This document shows positions 35,501-48,300 of a stretch of 64,000 nt of DNA, piece by piece. The translations under genes and the position numbers were made by a program. This DNA is from Whitmania pigra (taxonomy: Eukaryota > Annelida > Clitellata > Hirudinida > Haemopidae), in contig JAJTWR010000410.1 of assembly GCA_021613335.1 (NCBI GenBank), forward strand, positions 1 to 64,000, written 5' to 3'. Position 1 is the first letter of the stretch; every line of letters begins with the position of its first letter. Under the pieces are notes generated by a model. It was not told the DNA's origin. It made no database searches and worked only from the letters and a program-made list of their open reading frames with translations.

Positions 35501-37040
35501 TTCCAATTGCACTCCCCGAATCTCCCACAGTTGAGTTTTCCTCTGGATCAGGTATTTATTTGATAAGTGAGGTGTTTGCAAGATGATCATTAATATTAAT
35601 GACTCATTAATTAGTTGTGAAGGTTTTTTGCTTTTGAATTGCTGCAGATGAATCTCTGGTCAACATTCAGTCTCAAATATCTCTCACTGCCACCACCAGA
35701 GCTTCATCACATCCTGCTCTCAACTGGATTGAATGTTAACATCTAATTATTTAATATTAACATTATTAGTTATTATTTATTAAGTTATTAATTAACTTAT
35801 TATTAGTAACTTAACTTATATCCTGGATTTGTCCATCTAACGATCAATCATCTTTTCAGGCGAGGATATCGGCGGCCGAGAAGAACGGAAGAAAAGTTTG
35901 ACTGAGGATGACATCTTGTTGACGTCTCTCAAAAGAACTGGATCCTTTCCCAACCAAACCAAAATCAGCAGCTTCGAAGATGACGAGAATCAGGGTGAAA
36001 TAATGTTATAATTATGTGACATTATTTATTTTATTATTTTGTGCATCATTTATATTTTCAACTTTATTGGATGAGTACACTAGAACATTATTATTGCTTT
36101 TATTGTTATTATTATTATTATTAATATTATTATTCTTAGTACTACTATTTCACGACCAACTTAATGTTCATCACAATGTCGTTAATGACAATTGTTCTCC
36201 TTCCAAAGAAAATGCGAGCAGCCTGATGATGCTCCATTCAAAACTCCACAAGAGCAGAACGGAACCCTCCTCGTACTCGTTGGCCAACATGAGTCATGCC
36301 ACCGACGGCACCTCGGACAACGGGTCGACCGTACCCTCCACTGCTCCACCTTCCAGTTAGTCTCCATGAGCTACCACTTCTCTCTTGCTAAAAATCTAAA
36401 CCATTTTTGAGTTAAAGTTACTTGCAAACAGTTCTTTTGAACAATGTTTCTTGACTTTGTTTCAAAAAGCTCTGCCATCAGAAACTCAAGAAACTGATGA
36501 TTTTGATGATGCTGAAGAAGACAAGGCAGTCTCTCTTGATGTCGAAGATGAGGTTAAAAAGAGTGACAATGGCTTAAAGATGTTTCTATCACCATCCATT
36601 TCATTCATGGAAGCGTTTGTTGTTGCTGTCAATTTAAGCGAGAATTGTTTATTTAATGGTGTATTAATTGATAATTGATCACTTCCATTTAAATTCAATA
36701 TCAACATCCAGGACTCCACACTTTGCAAACTGCGTTTTGTTCTCGGATTGGTGGAATGCGTTCTCGACTTGGCAGAATCCAGAAGAAAGCTGGCATCACA
36801 CAAACCCGACGAGGAGGAGGAAGATGAAGAAGATGGCAACATGGGTGCTCAGTCGGCCTCCACAAAAACAAAGAAGGATATTGCTAAAAGGTTGCTAAAA
36901 GTTGCATTGAATGTTGAATTGAATAACACTTTTCATTTAATAATGGTTTACGATCATTATTATTATTATTATTATTACTATTATTATTATTATTATTATT
37001 ATTGTTATTATTATTGTTATAATTACTATTATTATTGTTG

Positions 37041-37072
<32 letters not shown>

Positions 37073-38325
37073 TATTATTATTATTATTATTATTATATTA
37101 TTATTATATTATTATTATTATTATTAGTTGATTAAGTAATTATGTAATCACCATCCAATCCAAACAAAGTAGCCATTGCTGGTTATGTTCACATGAACTG
37201 GACTGGTTTTCTAGGGACAGCTTCATCATGAAAGAAGGGCACAATCAACCAGCGATAAGCGAAACACAGGCTCACCTCGAACAGCTCGTATTGTACATCA
37301 GAGTACTTCAACTCCTGTCCTCTGCCATTCAACTTGCCCAGTCTGAGATGAAGTCTGGACAGCTCAAGAATACCGACCCAGTTAAAAATGGTTAGATGTT
37401 TTTAGTTATGATCTTTTTATTTTTTGCATTAAATTATTTTTATTTTTATTTCTTTTAAAGCAACATTGATTCTTGTGAATGCAATTGTGAGGTGTTTGTA
37501 TTTTTAAATTTACTGACATGTTGACATTTAATTATAACTAATGAAATCATCATCCTTTTCACAGTCTTAAGGGAGCTGAATCTGTACTACAAGCAGTGTC
37601 TCTCAGTCTGCAAGGACCTCCATCAAAAGGAAGTCATCCTTAATGCCAGCAACTCCAGTCTTGCAGCATCCATCACTGCAGACAAACTCTTGTACTCGCA
37701 CGTGGTTGAAATGGTAGGTGTATTCACTTTTCACTTGTCGTGGTTGTTAGACTTTTTAGTAAATTTTTATTCTTTTTTTGAACTTTAATTAAGTATGGAG
37801 ACATTTTGGGGGATTCTTGTTGGGGTTCTTATAAAGATTTCTTGATCTTTGTTTCAGTGCCAGAAAGCTGCTCTTGATGAACTGTTTGGAAATCCAAAGG
37901 AGGTTCTTCAGATATTCTACGATATTAATTACAACAATGATGTCAAATTTGTTTTAATAAGTTTTAAAACAATCAAACATTTTCTAATAATGTTTCTTTG
38001 GGCTCTTACTGACTATTTACATTTTTTTATTGATAAATAATGATCCTCAATTGTGTTTAAAAGTGCATACGGAGGTACAGGAGTGCCCAGATAATCCTCC
38101 ATGGTCTCATTCAGCAGGCCAGTGACACCACAGACATGTGTCTTCTCAACCAATGTGAGTTGTCAATTTCTCTTGACAGTTCAATCAGCTTCTTCTCATT
38201 ATAATTACTATAATCACTATAATTACTATAATTACTATCCTTCCCTTCCAGACAAGCGTTCCGTGGAGCGACGACTGATGCATCTTCTGCGCACTCACAC
38301 TTCAGAAGGTGGCGGTGACGGCTGA
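29539..38325 (+). CDS. Atg1/ULK: ULK1/ULK2-type (Atg1) autophagy-initiating kinase, 25 exons, 883 aa, complete
   Basis: Exons: 29539-29631, 29716-29808, 29913-29969, 30126-30158, 30220-30256, 30363-30413, 32223-32369, 32499-32572, 32717-32877, 33052-33134, 33457-33510, 34327-34425, 34665-34713, 35011-35287, 35482-35551, 35648-35734, 35860-35994, 36209-36355, 36470-36660, 36712-36890, 37215-37390, 37565-37713, 37858-37902, 38064-38154, 38252-38325. The kinase spans about residues 8-285: [17 protein letters not shown] (P-loop), VAIKC (catalytic Lys), [58 protein letters not shown] low-complexity acidic middle follows. The C-terminal part (about 646-883; [31 protein letters not shown]) is the EAT/tMIT region that in ULK1/2 binds ATG13 and membranes; it rules out ULK3. 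Exons 12, 13, 19 and 20 have alternative nearby splice sites; those chosen keep the frame. Confidence 0.96.
30504..30675 (+). repeat. SINE-B copy (best preserved), ULK intron 6
   Basis: It has an A-box-like TTAGCCAAATGGGTTACG, a B-box GTGTTCGAAACCC, the middle 'ctatataaatggttacaag', and the tail 'gtgcctctgatgctatgctt' plus 'atggcactatataaatga'. The tail GTGCC...GGCAC can pair. A hAT element has inserted at its 3' end. Confidence 0.85.
31093..31767 (+). pseudogene. hAT transposase fragment (ZBED/DUF659-like)
   Basis: The frame has hAT landmarks: [20 protein letters not shown] (first catalytic Asp in TDLW), then [11 protein letters not shown], and [13 protein letters not shown]. Most hAT relatives have Asp in the latter motif (VTDNAxNM); here it is Glu. 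The BED finger and C-terminal half are missing. The last 20 or so residues are read from an inserted LINE tail (31.70-31.79 kb), so the protein cannot be functional. Confidence 0.85.
31703..31790 (+). repeat. LINE family D 3' tail inside the hAT element
   Basis: 'atatgtactgattatcaaac', then 'accaatttttatcagacacc', then 'tttttggtttcaataagtaa' matches the tail at 9.95-10.04 kb ('atatgtacagattatcagac', then 'ttttggtttcaataaataaa'). Confidence 0.7.
36955..37130. repeat. (ATT)n microsatellite in ULK intron 20
   Basis: Imperfect att-repeat array between exons 36712-36890 and 37215-37390. Confidence 0.95.
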
Positions 38326-38354
38326 CGGCCGCTGCCTCGAGTTACTTCAGCTTC

Positions 38355-38385
<31 letters not shown>

Positions 38386-39726
38386 TGTGCTTCTTCTTTT
38401 TATTCTCTGAGGCTGCGCGCTCGATCTCTGCGTCGTTTCGTCGTCTGCCAATTTTTTGCGTTGTTTTTCCTGCTGGAAGCATGTCGTCCCCTGTTTGAGT
38501 TGCATCCACCTTATCGAAATGTTTCTATGTATTTGAGGTTATTTCTACATTTTCTTATTATTCTTGTTATTCCCATGTTTTGGAATCAAATATTTTTGCT
38601 TTTATTTCACAGCAATCATTTCATATACACTAGTTGAGTTTACGAGACGTTGCAACTTCGTAGAGCGAGTACATCATGTTCCTATCGTTTTTGTATGTTG
38701 TTGTAGTCGCTTTTATGAAAATATTTAGTTAACGTTACTTAATGTCAGTGTTTCAGAAGCATTTGCTCACTCGTCATTCGCTGGTCCACCAGTGAATCTA
38801 CTTCTCTAGTCTGTATTCCGCATCTGGCCAGCCACGTATTATCACATAATTATCCAATTCAAGGATTCAAATTGTTAAAATGTGAACCATTTTGCACACG
38901 AGACTGAAATGAATGTTCTTTTTTTGAATTATTTTCGTGCTTGCCGATGTTTCAGTTCGCCTGCTCAACGTCTTGACTCTTATTATGCATTTAACATGCA
39001 TCTTAGACTTCAGAAATTCAATCGAGCGAATTGTTGAGTTTTGGGTTGTCGAGGGCTAATGATTTCTAAAAGCTCGTCAAATGTTGGGTTATGTGTTTGG
39101 CGATTAAGTAGAAAAGTGTTAACATAGTTGTTGGATCGCGTGGGTGGTGCAAATAGACCAAGAGAGGCTTAACAGTGATGACAGGAATATGGATATTTGT
39201 GATTATGGATGTTGTTATCGTTGTGTGCTTTGATTGCATTCAAATTCCATTAATGGCTTAGCAAACCTAAAAAGAAATGGACCAGGAGATGCAGTAAATG
39301 AGGCCACATTACTTGGAAGTCAAAAGTGGTTATCGTAGTAATTGCCAAATTATGTATCTCCGGGATGCCAAAGTAATTTAACTAATAAACGCAATGAAAT
39401 ATAAAACAAATGTCGTCAAAATAATTTATTTCGCATACAAAGGATATGATTAAGAACCTCAGTACTCTTAAAAGTTCACCTTTAATATTGTTTTGTATAC
39501 CTTAGATATCTAACAAGCATGAGTTGTTTAGCGACCGCAGTTTAACCTGTTGGTGACATAAAAGGCATAATAACTGCAGTCATCCACTTCTAACAATTTT
39601 TGATGATTGTTTTTGGAAAGTTGTAGACAATGTTTAAATGTTTAAAAATCAGTATTAGCAATGGTTGTAAAGTTGAAAGGTTTGTACTCTCGTGAACAGT
39701 GATAAACGTTGGTTAAAATTAATTTA
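38326..39726. other. ULK 3' flank and spacer to the ankyrin gene
   Basis: It starts with a (CAT)n tract at 38350-38385, then has mixed-composition sequence consistent with a 3' UTR. No other gene is seen. Confidence 0.5.
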
Positions 39727-42700
39727 ATGGTTTATTGTTTAGATATATACAAGCTTGCCAGCAACATAATAGAGTTTTTAAGAAAACTGGATGCTGACAG
39801 TGAATTTGCAGCCATTCGCGACACATTGAATTTGGCGTTATTAAACCTACAAAGATACTATAAATTGTTAAATTATCAATTCGAAAACTTTTCTTCAACT
39901 AAATTTGTTATTATTGACAAATATTCTTGGAAATGGGTTAATTTGCCAAACAAGAGATTTTCGTCTGAGATTCCCATTGTATTACAAGCCATAAAGTCAC
40001 AAAATGATGAAGAACTTAAAACACTGCTCAAAGAGAGAAAGTGTTTATTATCAAAAATATTAATGTTCTAACATCTAATGAAAGTTATATATTTCAGATA
40101 TTTCAAGCAATTGTGATTGCATTGGCAGGAGTGTGTTGCAGTATGGTGTGCATTACTTCAATGAAAACATTTTTAAAAAATTAACTGAAATTGAAATAAA
40201 CTCAGATCAAATGGATCAAGGTTATAAATTATAACAAATATTAAATCTCAAAATAATAATTTGTACAGTTTTTAAATACACACATAACAATCAATAAGTT
40301 TATTATGAATTAATTTTAATTATCAAATTGCTGACATTACCAGAAAGACAAAATGCCTTTCGTTTGACTTGTAAAGAGGGCAACTTGTTTGCATTGAAAG
40401 TTTTGTTGGACCAGGGAGCTGATGTTTATTCGTCAGACGAGTTTGGCAGAACCGCACTGCATTGGGCTGTTACCTCAGCAGATACTTTGTGTCTAGAAGT
40501 TGGCATTTATTGTTTTGCTTCTATTAATTTATAAATATTTTATTACACTTTATTTCTTAAAAAATGTGATTAATATGAAGATTTATTTTCCAATATTTGT
40601 CATTTCAAAAGTTTTATTTTATCACTGCATAACAACAAAATATACAGGTATTTATTGTTCATGTCATTATGATAGTATATCTTAAACAAATTATTGATAG
40701 CATTTACTGGAGCGTGGTTTTGAATCGAGAAGATGTTCTGATTACGAGGGGATGACTCCTATCATGTGGGCTGCATACCTTGATAAAATCAATCACCTCA
40801 AAGTTTTGCTCACCAGCAAGAGATCCCTACCCAACCTGAAAAATAAAACAATTAATATTGATGATGTTCAAGATGATGGTTGTGATAATGCTGAGGATGA
40901 TGCTGATGATGTAAAGGATCAATATGGAAGGGTGTGGATACACTGGTGTGTTCACAGAAGTGGTGATCATCTCTGTTTGAAAGTGAGTTAAAAGACATGG
41001 TTGAAACATAACCACATGGAACTATGTATTTCAGTGGAATTCCATTGTCATCTGTTATATTTTGAAATATTTTTCAAATAAACTGAAATTGTTGTAGCTT
41101 CAATTAATGCATGAAATCATTAATTATGATCAATTAAGAAGTGCCTTCACATGCTATCTGGATACATAAGGCACTCCAAAAATGAGCTAAATACAAATAC
41201 ACAAAAATACAAATACCATATTACCTTACAGTCATATTTAACCAATGGAATCTCATTTTCTTATCAGGAGTTTCTAAACAAGGAAGTTTTAAAGTTAAAG
41301 GATAATCTTGGGAGGACCATTGTACATGTAGCAGCTGAAAAAGGTATTTCTACCTTTTTATAAAAATAACGTAATTGCAATTAAATTTATTTATTTCATT
41401 TGGTATATTCAGAATAATTTATATTTTAAAATATACTATTTAATCATTGTATTAAATGGTTTTGCTTAAGTTTGTTGCAAGATTAAAAAAAATTGATAAA
41501 TTAACTTTTTTCTAAATCTGGGTGAGAATAACAAGTTCAAACATAATGTTTTGGCGATTTGATAAGACTAATGCGTTCCACCAACAATGTTTGATAACAT
41601 TTTTATCCAAGGGTCACTTGAAGCCATGAAATTGATATGCTCAGTTGGGGGCAATGACATCATCGAGGAAAGGGATGCACTCGACCGGACGCCCCTGATT
41701 ATTGCAGCCATGGGGGGCCATGGGGAACTCATGAACCATCTTCTTAGTTTGGGAGGTGAACATTTTCTATTGGTTAAGAACTGGTCATGAGGTGGTGCAA
41801 TTGATTTGAAAATGTTGTTAATATTCATGAATTTTAATGAAAATCTAAAGGTTCACTTCAGTTATAATACAAATGGCTCTCAGCTCCTTAATATTTAAAT
41901 GTTTGACTTGAAACCTCAATAAATAGGTTTTTTGTGTTGCTCAATGATTTTAGTTACCAACCAATTTGCAACTGTATTAAATTACATTTATAATTGAATA
42001 TTATTTATTTATTGGACCATTGATGCCAAGTAGGAATGAATTTCTAACTGTTGTCAGCTGACATCCTGAAAGTCGATAAGTTTGGTGCATCGGCATGGGA
42101 CTATGCAAGATCCAATCAACTCCACTATTGCATGCTCATCCTTGCTTCCTATTTGCGTCAGTCAGCCAATCAGCCCCCACTTGACCTTTCATCCTCAATC
42201 AACTTCAACCAATCTCTGAGACTTTCGTTGACCCATTCGAGGTCCATCGACAGACAAGATGATGCATTTCGCCATGATAGTGAGCAACAGCCTGCCACCA
42301 GCATCTACCCAACTTCTGAATTTCATGGGGTGCCACTCCAACCTCGTCCACCCAAAACACCAAGTGCTTCCCCATTGGGAAATTTTAGGAGGCACAGAAC
42401 ACCATCAAACTCAGAGGTATTTAAAATTAAATGTTGAAAAAAATATAATTTTTTATGCTTTTTATCAAACAGGTTATAAGAATAAAATATTTTTTAAAAT
42501 ATTGGTTATTGATTAACAATTTGTTAATGTTAATACATTCAGTTATTAATATGAATCAGCATACAAACTGTTTTTAAACAGAATTTCAAAATATTACTGC
42601 CGTTGCTTTGCTTCTTTGTAATTTCTATTTATAAATGACTCTTTACTTCAGACTCAAGAAAAAAACAATCCAACCACATCAAAGATTTCACCAGAGGATG

Positions 42701-44814
42701 GTGAAAAACCTGCTACTTACAATAATCAAGGTTTCTGAGTGATTTCCCAGTTATTTGGTAAACTTGAATCTATCATTGTAATCATTATTAATTATCATTA
42801 ATAATCAGTCTTTACATGTTTTACATAGCCAATGCTGCACATGTATTTGTATTGACAGATGAAGGCAGAACATTCCCAAATTCAAAAGATCTCCGAAAGA
42901 AGGTGAAAAAGTCACCAAAGAGGCACATGTTTCGGAGGGAAGCGACCATGATGGTAGACAGCAGTTCTGAGGAGTTCAGTGACAAGGAACAACATATTCA
43001 GTAGGCTTATGACTTTTAAGTGTTTTGGTAATAGATGAACATTTAAGCAAATGTTAAAATGTGCAGTATTTTGAATAATCTATTAGGAAAGACATCATCC
43101 ACCATTTTCTGTTTCTTCATTTTATCTTAGAAGCCATTCTTTATAAATCTGCAAATCTCCATGATTTTGCTCACTGAACATTTGTCCACTAAAACACACT
43201 TTGCTCCAGTTTCCAGAAATGGAAACATCCTTCATTGACCTGAGATTCTGACACAAAATGAATTGATTTTCTTTTTTGTGCTTTGGTTGGATAGAATTGG
43301 GAAACTCAACTTGTTTCTAAATTTTTGAAACTTATTCACGTTATTTTGTTGCAATCCTCTCTTGATTTCTTACCCTCGGCAAGTGCCAAGTAGCGACCAA
43401 CAATTGCCACTTTAGGCACTTTTTGCAGGGATTTTCTAACAAATTCTCAATATATTGGAATATTCTCCTATGGTAAAATTGGTAAGATTCTTTGCCCACA
43501 CATTCTTGCTCAATAATACAGCATTTGCCAACATTTTGGAAGTTTTTCACAAAATAGTTAACTTTTGTTCAAAAACATTTAAAGGCAAGACTTCTGAAAA
43601 TAAAGAGTTTTAAAGGTTAAATAAGATGCTGAAGATGTGTATTAGTTTAAATTATTTTGCCTTTTGGTTTTTTTTAGTTATTTTACATGCAGTTTTTCAT
43701 CCAATGCATGTATGGGCTTTTATTGACAGAAAAAGTCACAACCCTAAAGTTCAGTCCACTAGTAGGGCTCCCCACAAAAAGTGGAACAAGAAGAATATTC
43801 AACTGGTTCCTGACGTGTTTGAGGGACATGATGAACAAGTGAGATTCGCATGTTTGTTGTAAAATAATTGAAGCAATTAGCATATTTGAGTAGTGTAATA
43901 GTAATAAATTAACCATCACCACTTAATTTCTGAGCAAAACTTTCAGTCACAGAGAGGATATAAAAACATGCAAAATCTTCAAGAACAAAGTGCAGATTAT
44001 CCTCCAAATAGCAGGCAGGAGAAAGTTTTTCCTGCGCATAATGTGCCGAGTGATGAGATGTTGTCGAACAAACAAATAAAACTCTCCAATCAGAGGAAGG
44101 TTAACTTCAACCTTGATAGTAATTTCACTGACCAAAAGATTGTTGATATTAGCAACTTGGTTTCCATGGAGAACTTTGCAAAGTGGGATGTTAATTTCTC
44201 CAACCAACCAGAGCTAGAAAATGACCCTAGCAGAAGTGAGACATGATATGGTTATGTGTGATTCATTGTGATATCCCATTTTCTAATATTCAACTATTTT
44301 TAACCTTATATTAAATGTTTGCTATCATAATAAAACAAAATAATGCATAATATCCTCACACCCCGGGCTTTGATTGCGTACATGCTATAAAATCTCAAAT
44401 TCAGGAGAAATCAATCCTTGGAACAGAAGACCAAATGATATGCTTCCAAACTCCCCACATAATCATCTTGCAATTCTTTCGGCAGAGATAAATTCTAATC
44501 ATCCCGATCGTTCAGACCTGACCAAGAAATCAGCAAAAGCAGGCTCTAGGTCTGACAGAAATTTTAACCTTTGTAATTTAACACTTGTAATTTTATTTAA
44601 TTTAAGTAAATAGTAACATATCAGTTGACCTTGAAGGTTTAACCAAGAGAAGAGTGTGGCCAATGAAGAAGTGGCGAAGTTAAAAAGAAATCCCATCCCT
44701 GCACCTAGGAGACTCTCAAGGATTGATGGGGATGGTGATCCTAACAACACCCAAGGGGTTGTTTGTGAAGCAAAATTAAATGCACTAGTTGCCAATTTTT
44801 TTAATGCCACTTAA
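39727..44814 (+). CDS. Ankyrin-repeat protein (13 exons, about 823 aa)
   Basis: Exons: 39727-40042, 40098-40220, 40344-40498, 40701-40982, 41268-41343, 41612-41755, 42058-42416, 42652-42730, 42829-43000, 43730-43838, 43947-44235, 44405-44605, 44648-44814; phases agree. After about 145 unplaced N-terminal residues come ankyrin repeats: NAFRLTCKEGNLFALKVLLD, FGRTALHWAVTSADTLCLE, EGMTPIMWAAYLDKINHLKV, LGRTIVHVAAEKGSLEAMKL, LDRTPLIIAAMGGHGELMNH, FGASAWDYARSNQLHYCMLI. An Asp-rich insert lies in exon 4. The C-terminal half (exons 7-13) is basic, Ser/Pro-rich and probably disordered. The repeat style recalls ANKRD55/inversin-type proteins, but orthology is unproven. The last two exons and the start codon are the weakest parts. 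Confidence 0.78.
41136..41215 (+). repeat. SINE-B tail, type 2, in ankyrin-gene intron
   Basis: 'aagtgccttcacatgctatc', then 'tggatacataaggcactcca', then 'gctaaatacaaatac'. GTGCC and GGCAC can pair. It lies just before the acceptor of exon 41268-41343. Confidence 0.6.
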
Positions 44815-45395
44815 GCATGATTTTCACCTGAATCCACAAACTATTTTCACACCATAACCCAAACAAATCAAAAGGGCAAAGCATAAATTTGTAGCCAACT
44901 AAATCTGACCTCCCATTATTAAAAAACTACTCTATTGACACTACAACTATTACAAAACCCTTTGTTACAAACTCATCCATAAGCATCAAACCTCAGAAGT
45001 GGTGTATCAAATGCATCACAGACTATCTTAATTACTGGCTTGGTATTTATCAGATAATAAAGTTAAAATAATGTGGACTTTAATTTTAATTGCAGGTGAA
45101 TTTCAGGTAAGAAAAACAGATCACATCTGTGCCTAAAAAACCAATACATGTTCATCTGACATTTTTGTTCGAGTCTTCAATCATGGCTGTAATTTGAATT
45201 TCGTTCTGCTCTCAATCAAGCAATAAGAAGCATTCTTTTTATTCAAGAATATAAATGTGATAAAAATGACAAATAAATTTTTATGAATCCATCCCATCTC
45301 TTGGTCCAACATAACAAAGGTGAACTTAACTTTAACGTCAAAATGTAAAAAAAACAAGACAAAACAAAACATAATCCGTATTCAAGTTAAGGTCC

Positions 45396-48300
45396 TCATT
45401 CTGACTTAGTGATTTCAATCTTCTCAACGGAAAGATCTGGGTTCATGTCCGTTACGGATCTTATGGCATCTGCCAACATCTGGAATCACATGTATAATGA
45501 CGAATCAGCTGATGTGATGATTCATTCTTCATTAAACAAGAGTTTAATTACATCCTTCAGGCCACAATTCTCCTTACGAGATGTTAAAGATATTTGGAAA
45601 CAATTACAACCCCTAATTGTCAAGTTGGTTGAGTGCAATTGCTTTCAACTTGCAGGCGGACATTATGAAGTTGATGATAACGATGAAGACGATCTGTTGC
45701 ATCACTTTTTTAAACAATATTATGTCATTGGTACATCTGACTACAAAAACACTCCAAGAGACTAAATAGGAATTAAAATACTTTTTAGTTATGGCAGATA
45801 TCATCTGGTTACAACACTTGGGCTAATTGCACTGGTTATGCTATTGAGATATGATTAAGATATGAATTCTAGTTCCAATGTTTTGGTGCCATCATTATGA
45901 TCTCATGTTACAGACGTAACTGCTGTCTATTACCAATATCATCCTACTATTGAGATATGATTAAGATATGAATTCTAGTTCCAATGTTTTGGTGCCATCA
46001 TTACGATCTCATGTTACAGACGTAACTGCTGTCTATTACCAATATCATCCTACCTTATCATGGTCATCATCCGTATCCATATCCACGGTGTTTTTCCTCT
46101 TTTCAATGTGGGTTTCCACTACTCCATTTTTTTCAGTCCTCGTCTGAAAAGAGTTTTTGTTCTCATTAGCAGCATAAAAACATCACAAAAAAACAAACTT
46201 AAATAACAGATTAAAATTAATGCCTTCAGATTTGCATGCAACGATTTTCCTGATACAGCATAAATTAAGCATCACATCATAGAAGATGACTTCATTACAT
46301 TAAGTAACGCAAGGAGAAGTTAATAATACCTCAGTGACAATGGTTCCATCGGGAGCAGTGTAAGTCCTTGTCAATGTCTTCGTGGTGCTCGTTGTGGACT
46401 GAGGCACCCAGGCACCCTGACCTCCCTGGCCAAAGTTCATGAACTGCTGCTTCAAATGATCCTCTTGGCCTACCAAGAACGGGTCATCACCATGGACAGG
46501 CTAGAAAGAATTAATTGATAATTTTAAGACTAATATAGAATATGCTATTATAATCACTAGCAATACCAAAACATTACAATTACTTGAAGCATAAGATTAA
46601 TGGAAAAATTATCATCATCATCATCCTAGCTGGAGAAAAGATTGCAAATCGGTTTAATGATAAGAAGTGACTAATCGCTCTGATATGTTGCTCAAATATT
46701 GATTATATCTTATCTATTGCCTATTTAGTTTTTCTTATCAATCTGTTTTAAACTGCTTTAAAATATTTCCCAAGATTTTGGAAAGCCAATGCAAATCCAG
46801 TCTGAATGTTTGCCAACAATAAATATTCCTGGGTAAATTTTCTTCTATGAAGTGTTAAACAAGGGATGTACAGACCTGAACACCAGGCTTAGCAAAAGAT
46901 GCTAACAATAAGGAGCATAATTTTAGCAGCATGTGAACATAAAGTTACTTAAGTAGACAATTATTGAGAAACCATCAAAAGTAGTTTCAAGCCCTCTTAG
47001 AACCAGCATAATTAGGCACTTGTTAATGCCACATCATGCATCACATTTACATGCTCTCAGTCCCAAAGACATGACCAAACTGAGCTACAGCAAGTGGCAT
47101 TTAAATAATTGCTACCATTATTTAATCACAACCATCCAACAAGTCAATGTAATTGTTACATGGTTCATACAGGAACTTAAAAATCAAAATTTAGGACTTT
47201 TAAGGGTCGCCTACTCCATATTTTATGACCAACAAGAATAACAAAAATAACTGTATTTAGACTTTAATCATTCATTCTTGTATGATTTAGAAGTACAATA
47301 CAAGATAGTAACACATGAAAGTTCATAATATCAATTTTTCAAAACAAAATCAACTCTTAAGTTTCTCTCTAAAGTAGCAATTTTTACCACTTTTGCCTCA
47401 CTATCTTTCATCAGGCTGTCTGCCTGGACCAAGAGATCCATGTTCCTGGTTTTTGAACTTTCGTCCATTAATATGTGCAATTATCTGTCCTGTCCTGTTT
47501 AGAGCCTTCTTCAGCTTCTTCCTCAGCACGATCATGTCATCTTCATCTGCTTTTCGTTTTGAGGTTATAGCTGCCTATTTCTCTCCCTCATGTAATGCTT
47601 CCAAATAAAATTTAAACCTCTGCCTTGATGCTTTAAAATGGCTCAGGACAGATTTATCAATCTTAAAATTGGCCAATGGGCACCTCCAAACTGATGATAT
47701 GGTCTCTAATCATCCTCCTTGCATTCAAGCTCATCTCTTTTTGATTTTCACAAATCAAACTTTTATTTATACAGAAACCTCTTTCAACAGATGCCTCATC
47801 ATGACTCAAAGTTAGCAAAACTTTTACTATGTCCCTCCATCTCAATGCATAATCATCACAACTGTCCATGTGCTCCTTGAAAAAAGATTAAATCTTTGCT
47901 CCCCTTTTTTAAGAATTAAGAACTGTCAACAACTTTTTTTATTAACATCCGTTGCATAGCTAGATGATTGGGACGGTGCTCTGCAGCGGGGTTCGAATCC
48001 GCGCTGCCATCGTGAGAGGCGCAACTTTAACCAATTAGGCCATGCGGGTGCACATTAAGAACTGTCCTGTATATTTACAAATATATATCGTCACACTATT
48101 AAAACTTTAATGTAACAAAAAGACAAGCGAACGAAACGTTACAGGAAACTTAATTGGGTGTGTTCCCAGCAGCTAGAACAAAGGGACCGATAGAACAAAA
48201 TGACCTATTTCCCCGCTAATTGCTATTTCGACAAAACTGTCACTAATAAAATCTCAGAACATTATTATTTTTAAGATCTTTACTAATTTTTAGGACTTTA

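Noticed and set aside
36486..36842. Minus-strand Ser-rich frame
   Set aside because: Antisense shadow of ULK exons 19-20, whose reading is strongly supported.
45409..45765. 118-codon plus-strand open frame as a gene or as the last exon of the ankyrin gene
   Set aside because: Its 5' part is antisense to the convincing terminal exon of protein 4.1, and its own translation shows no recognisable domain.
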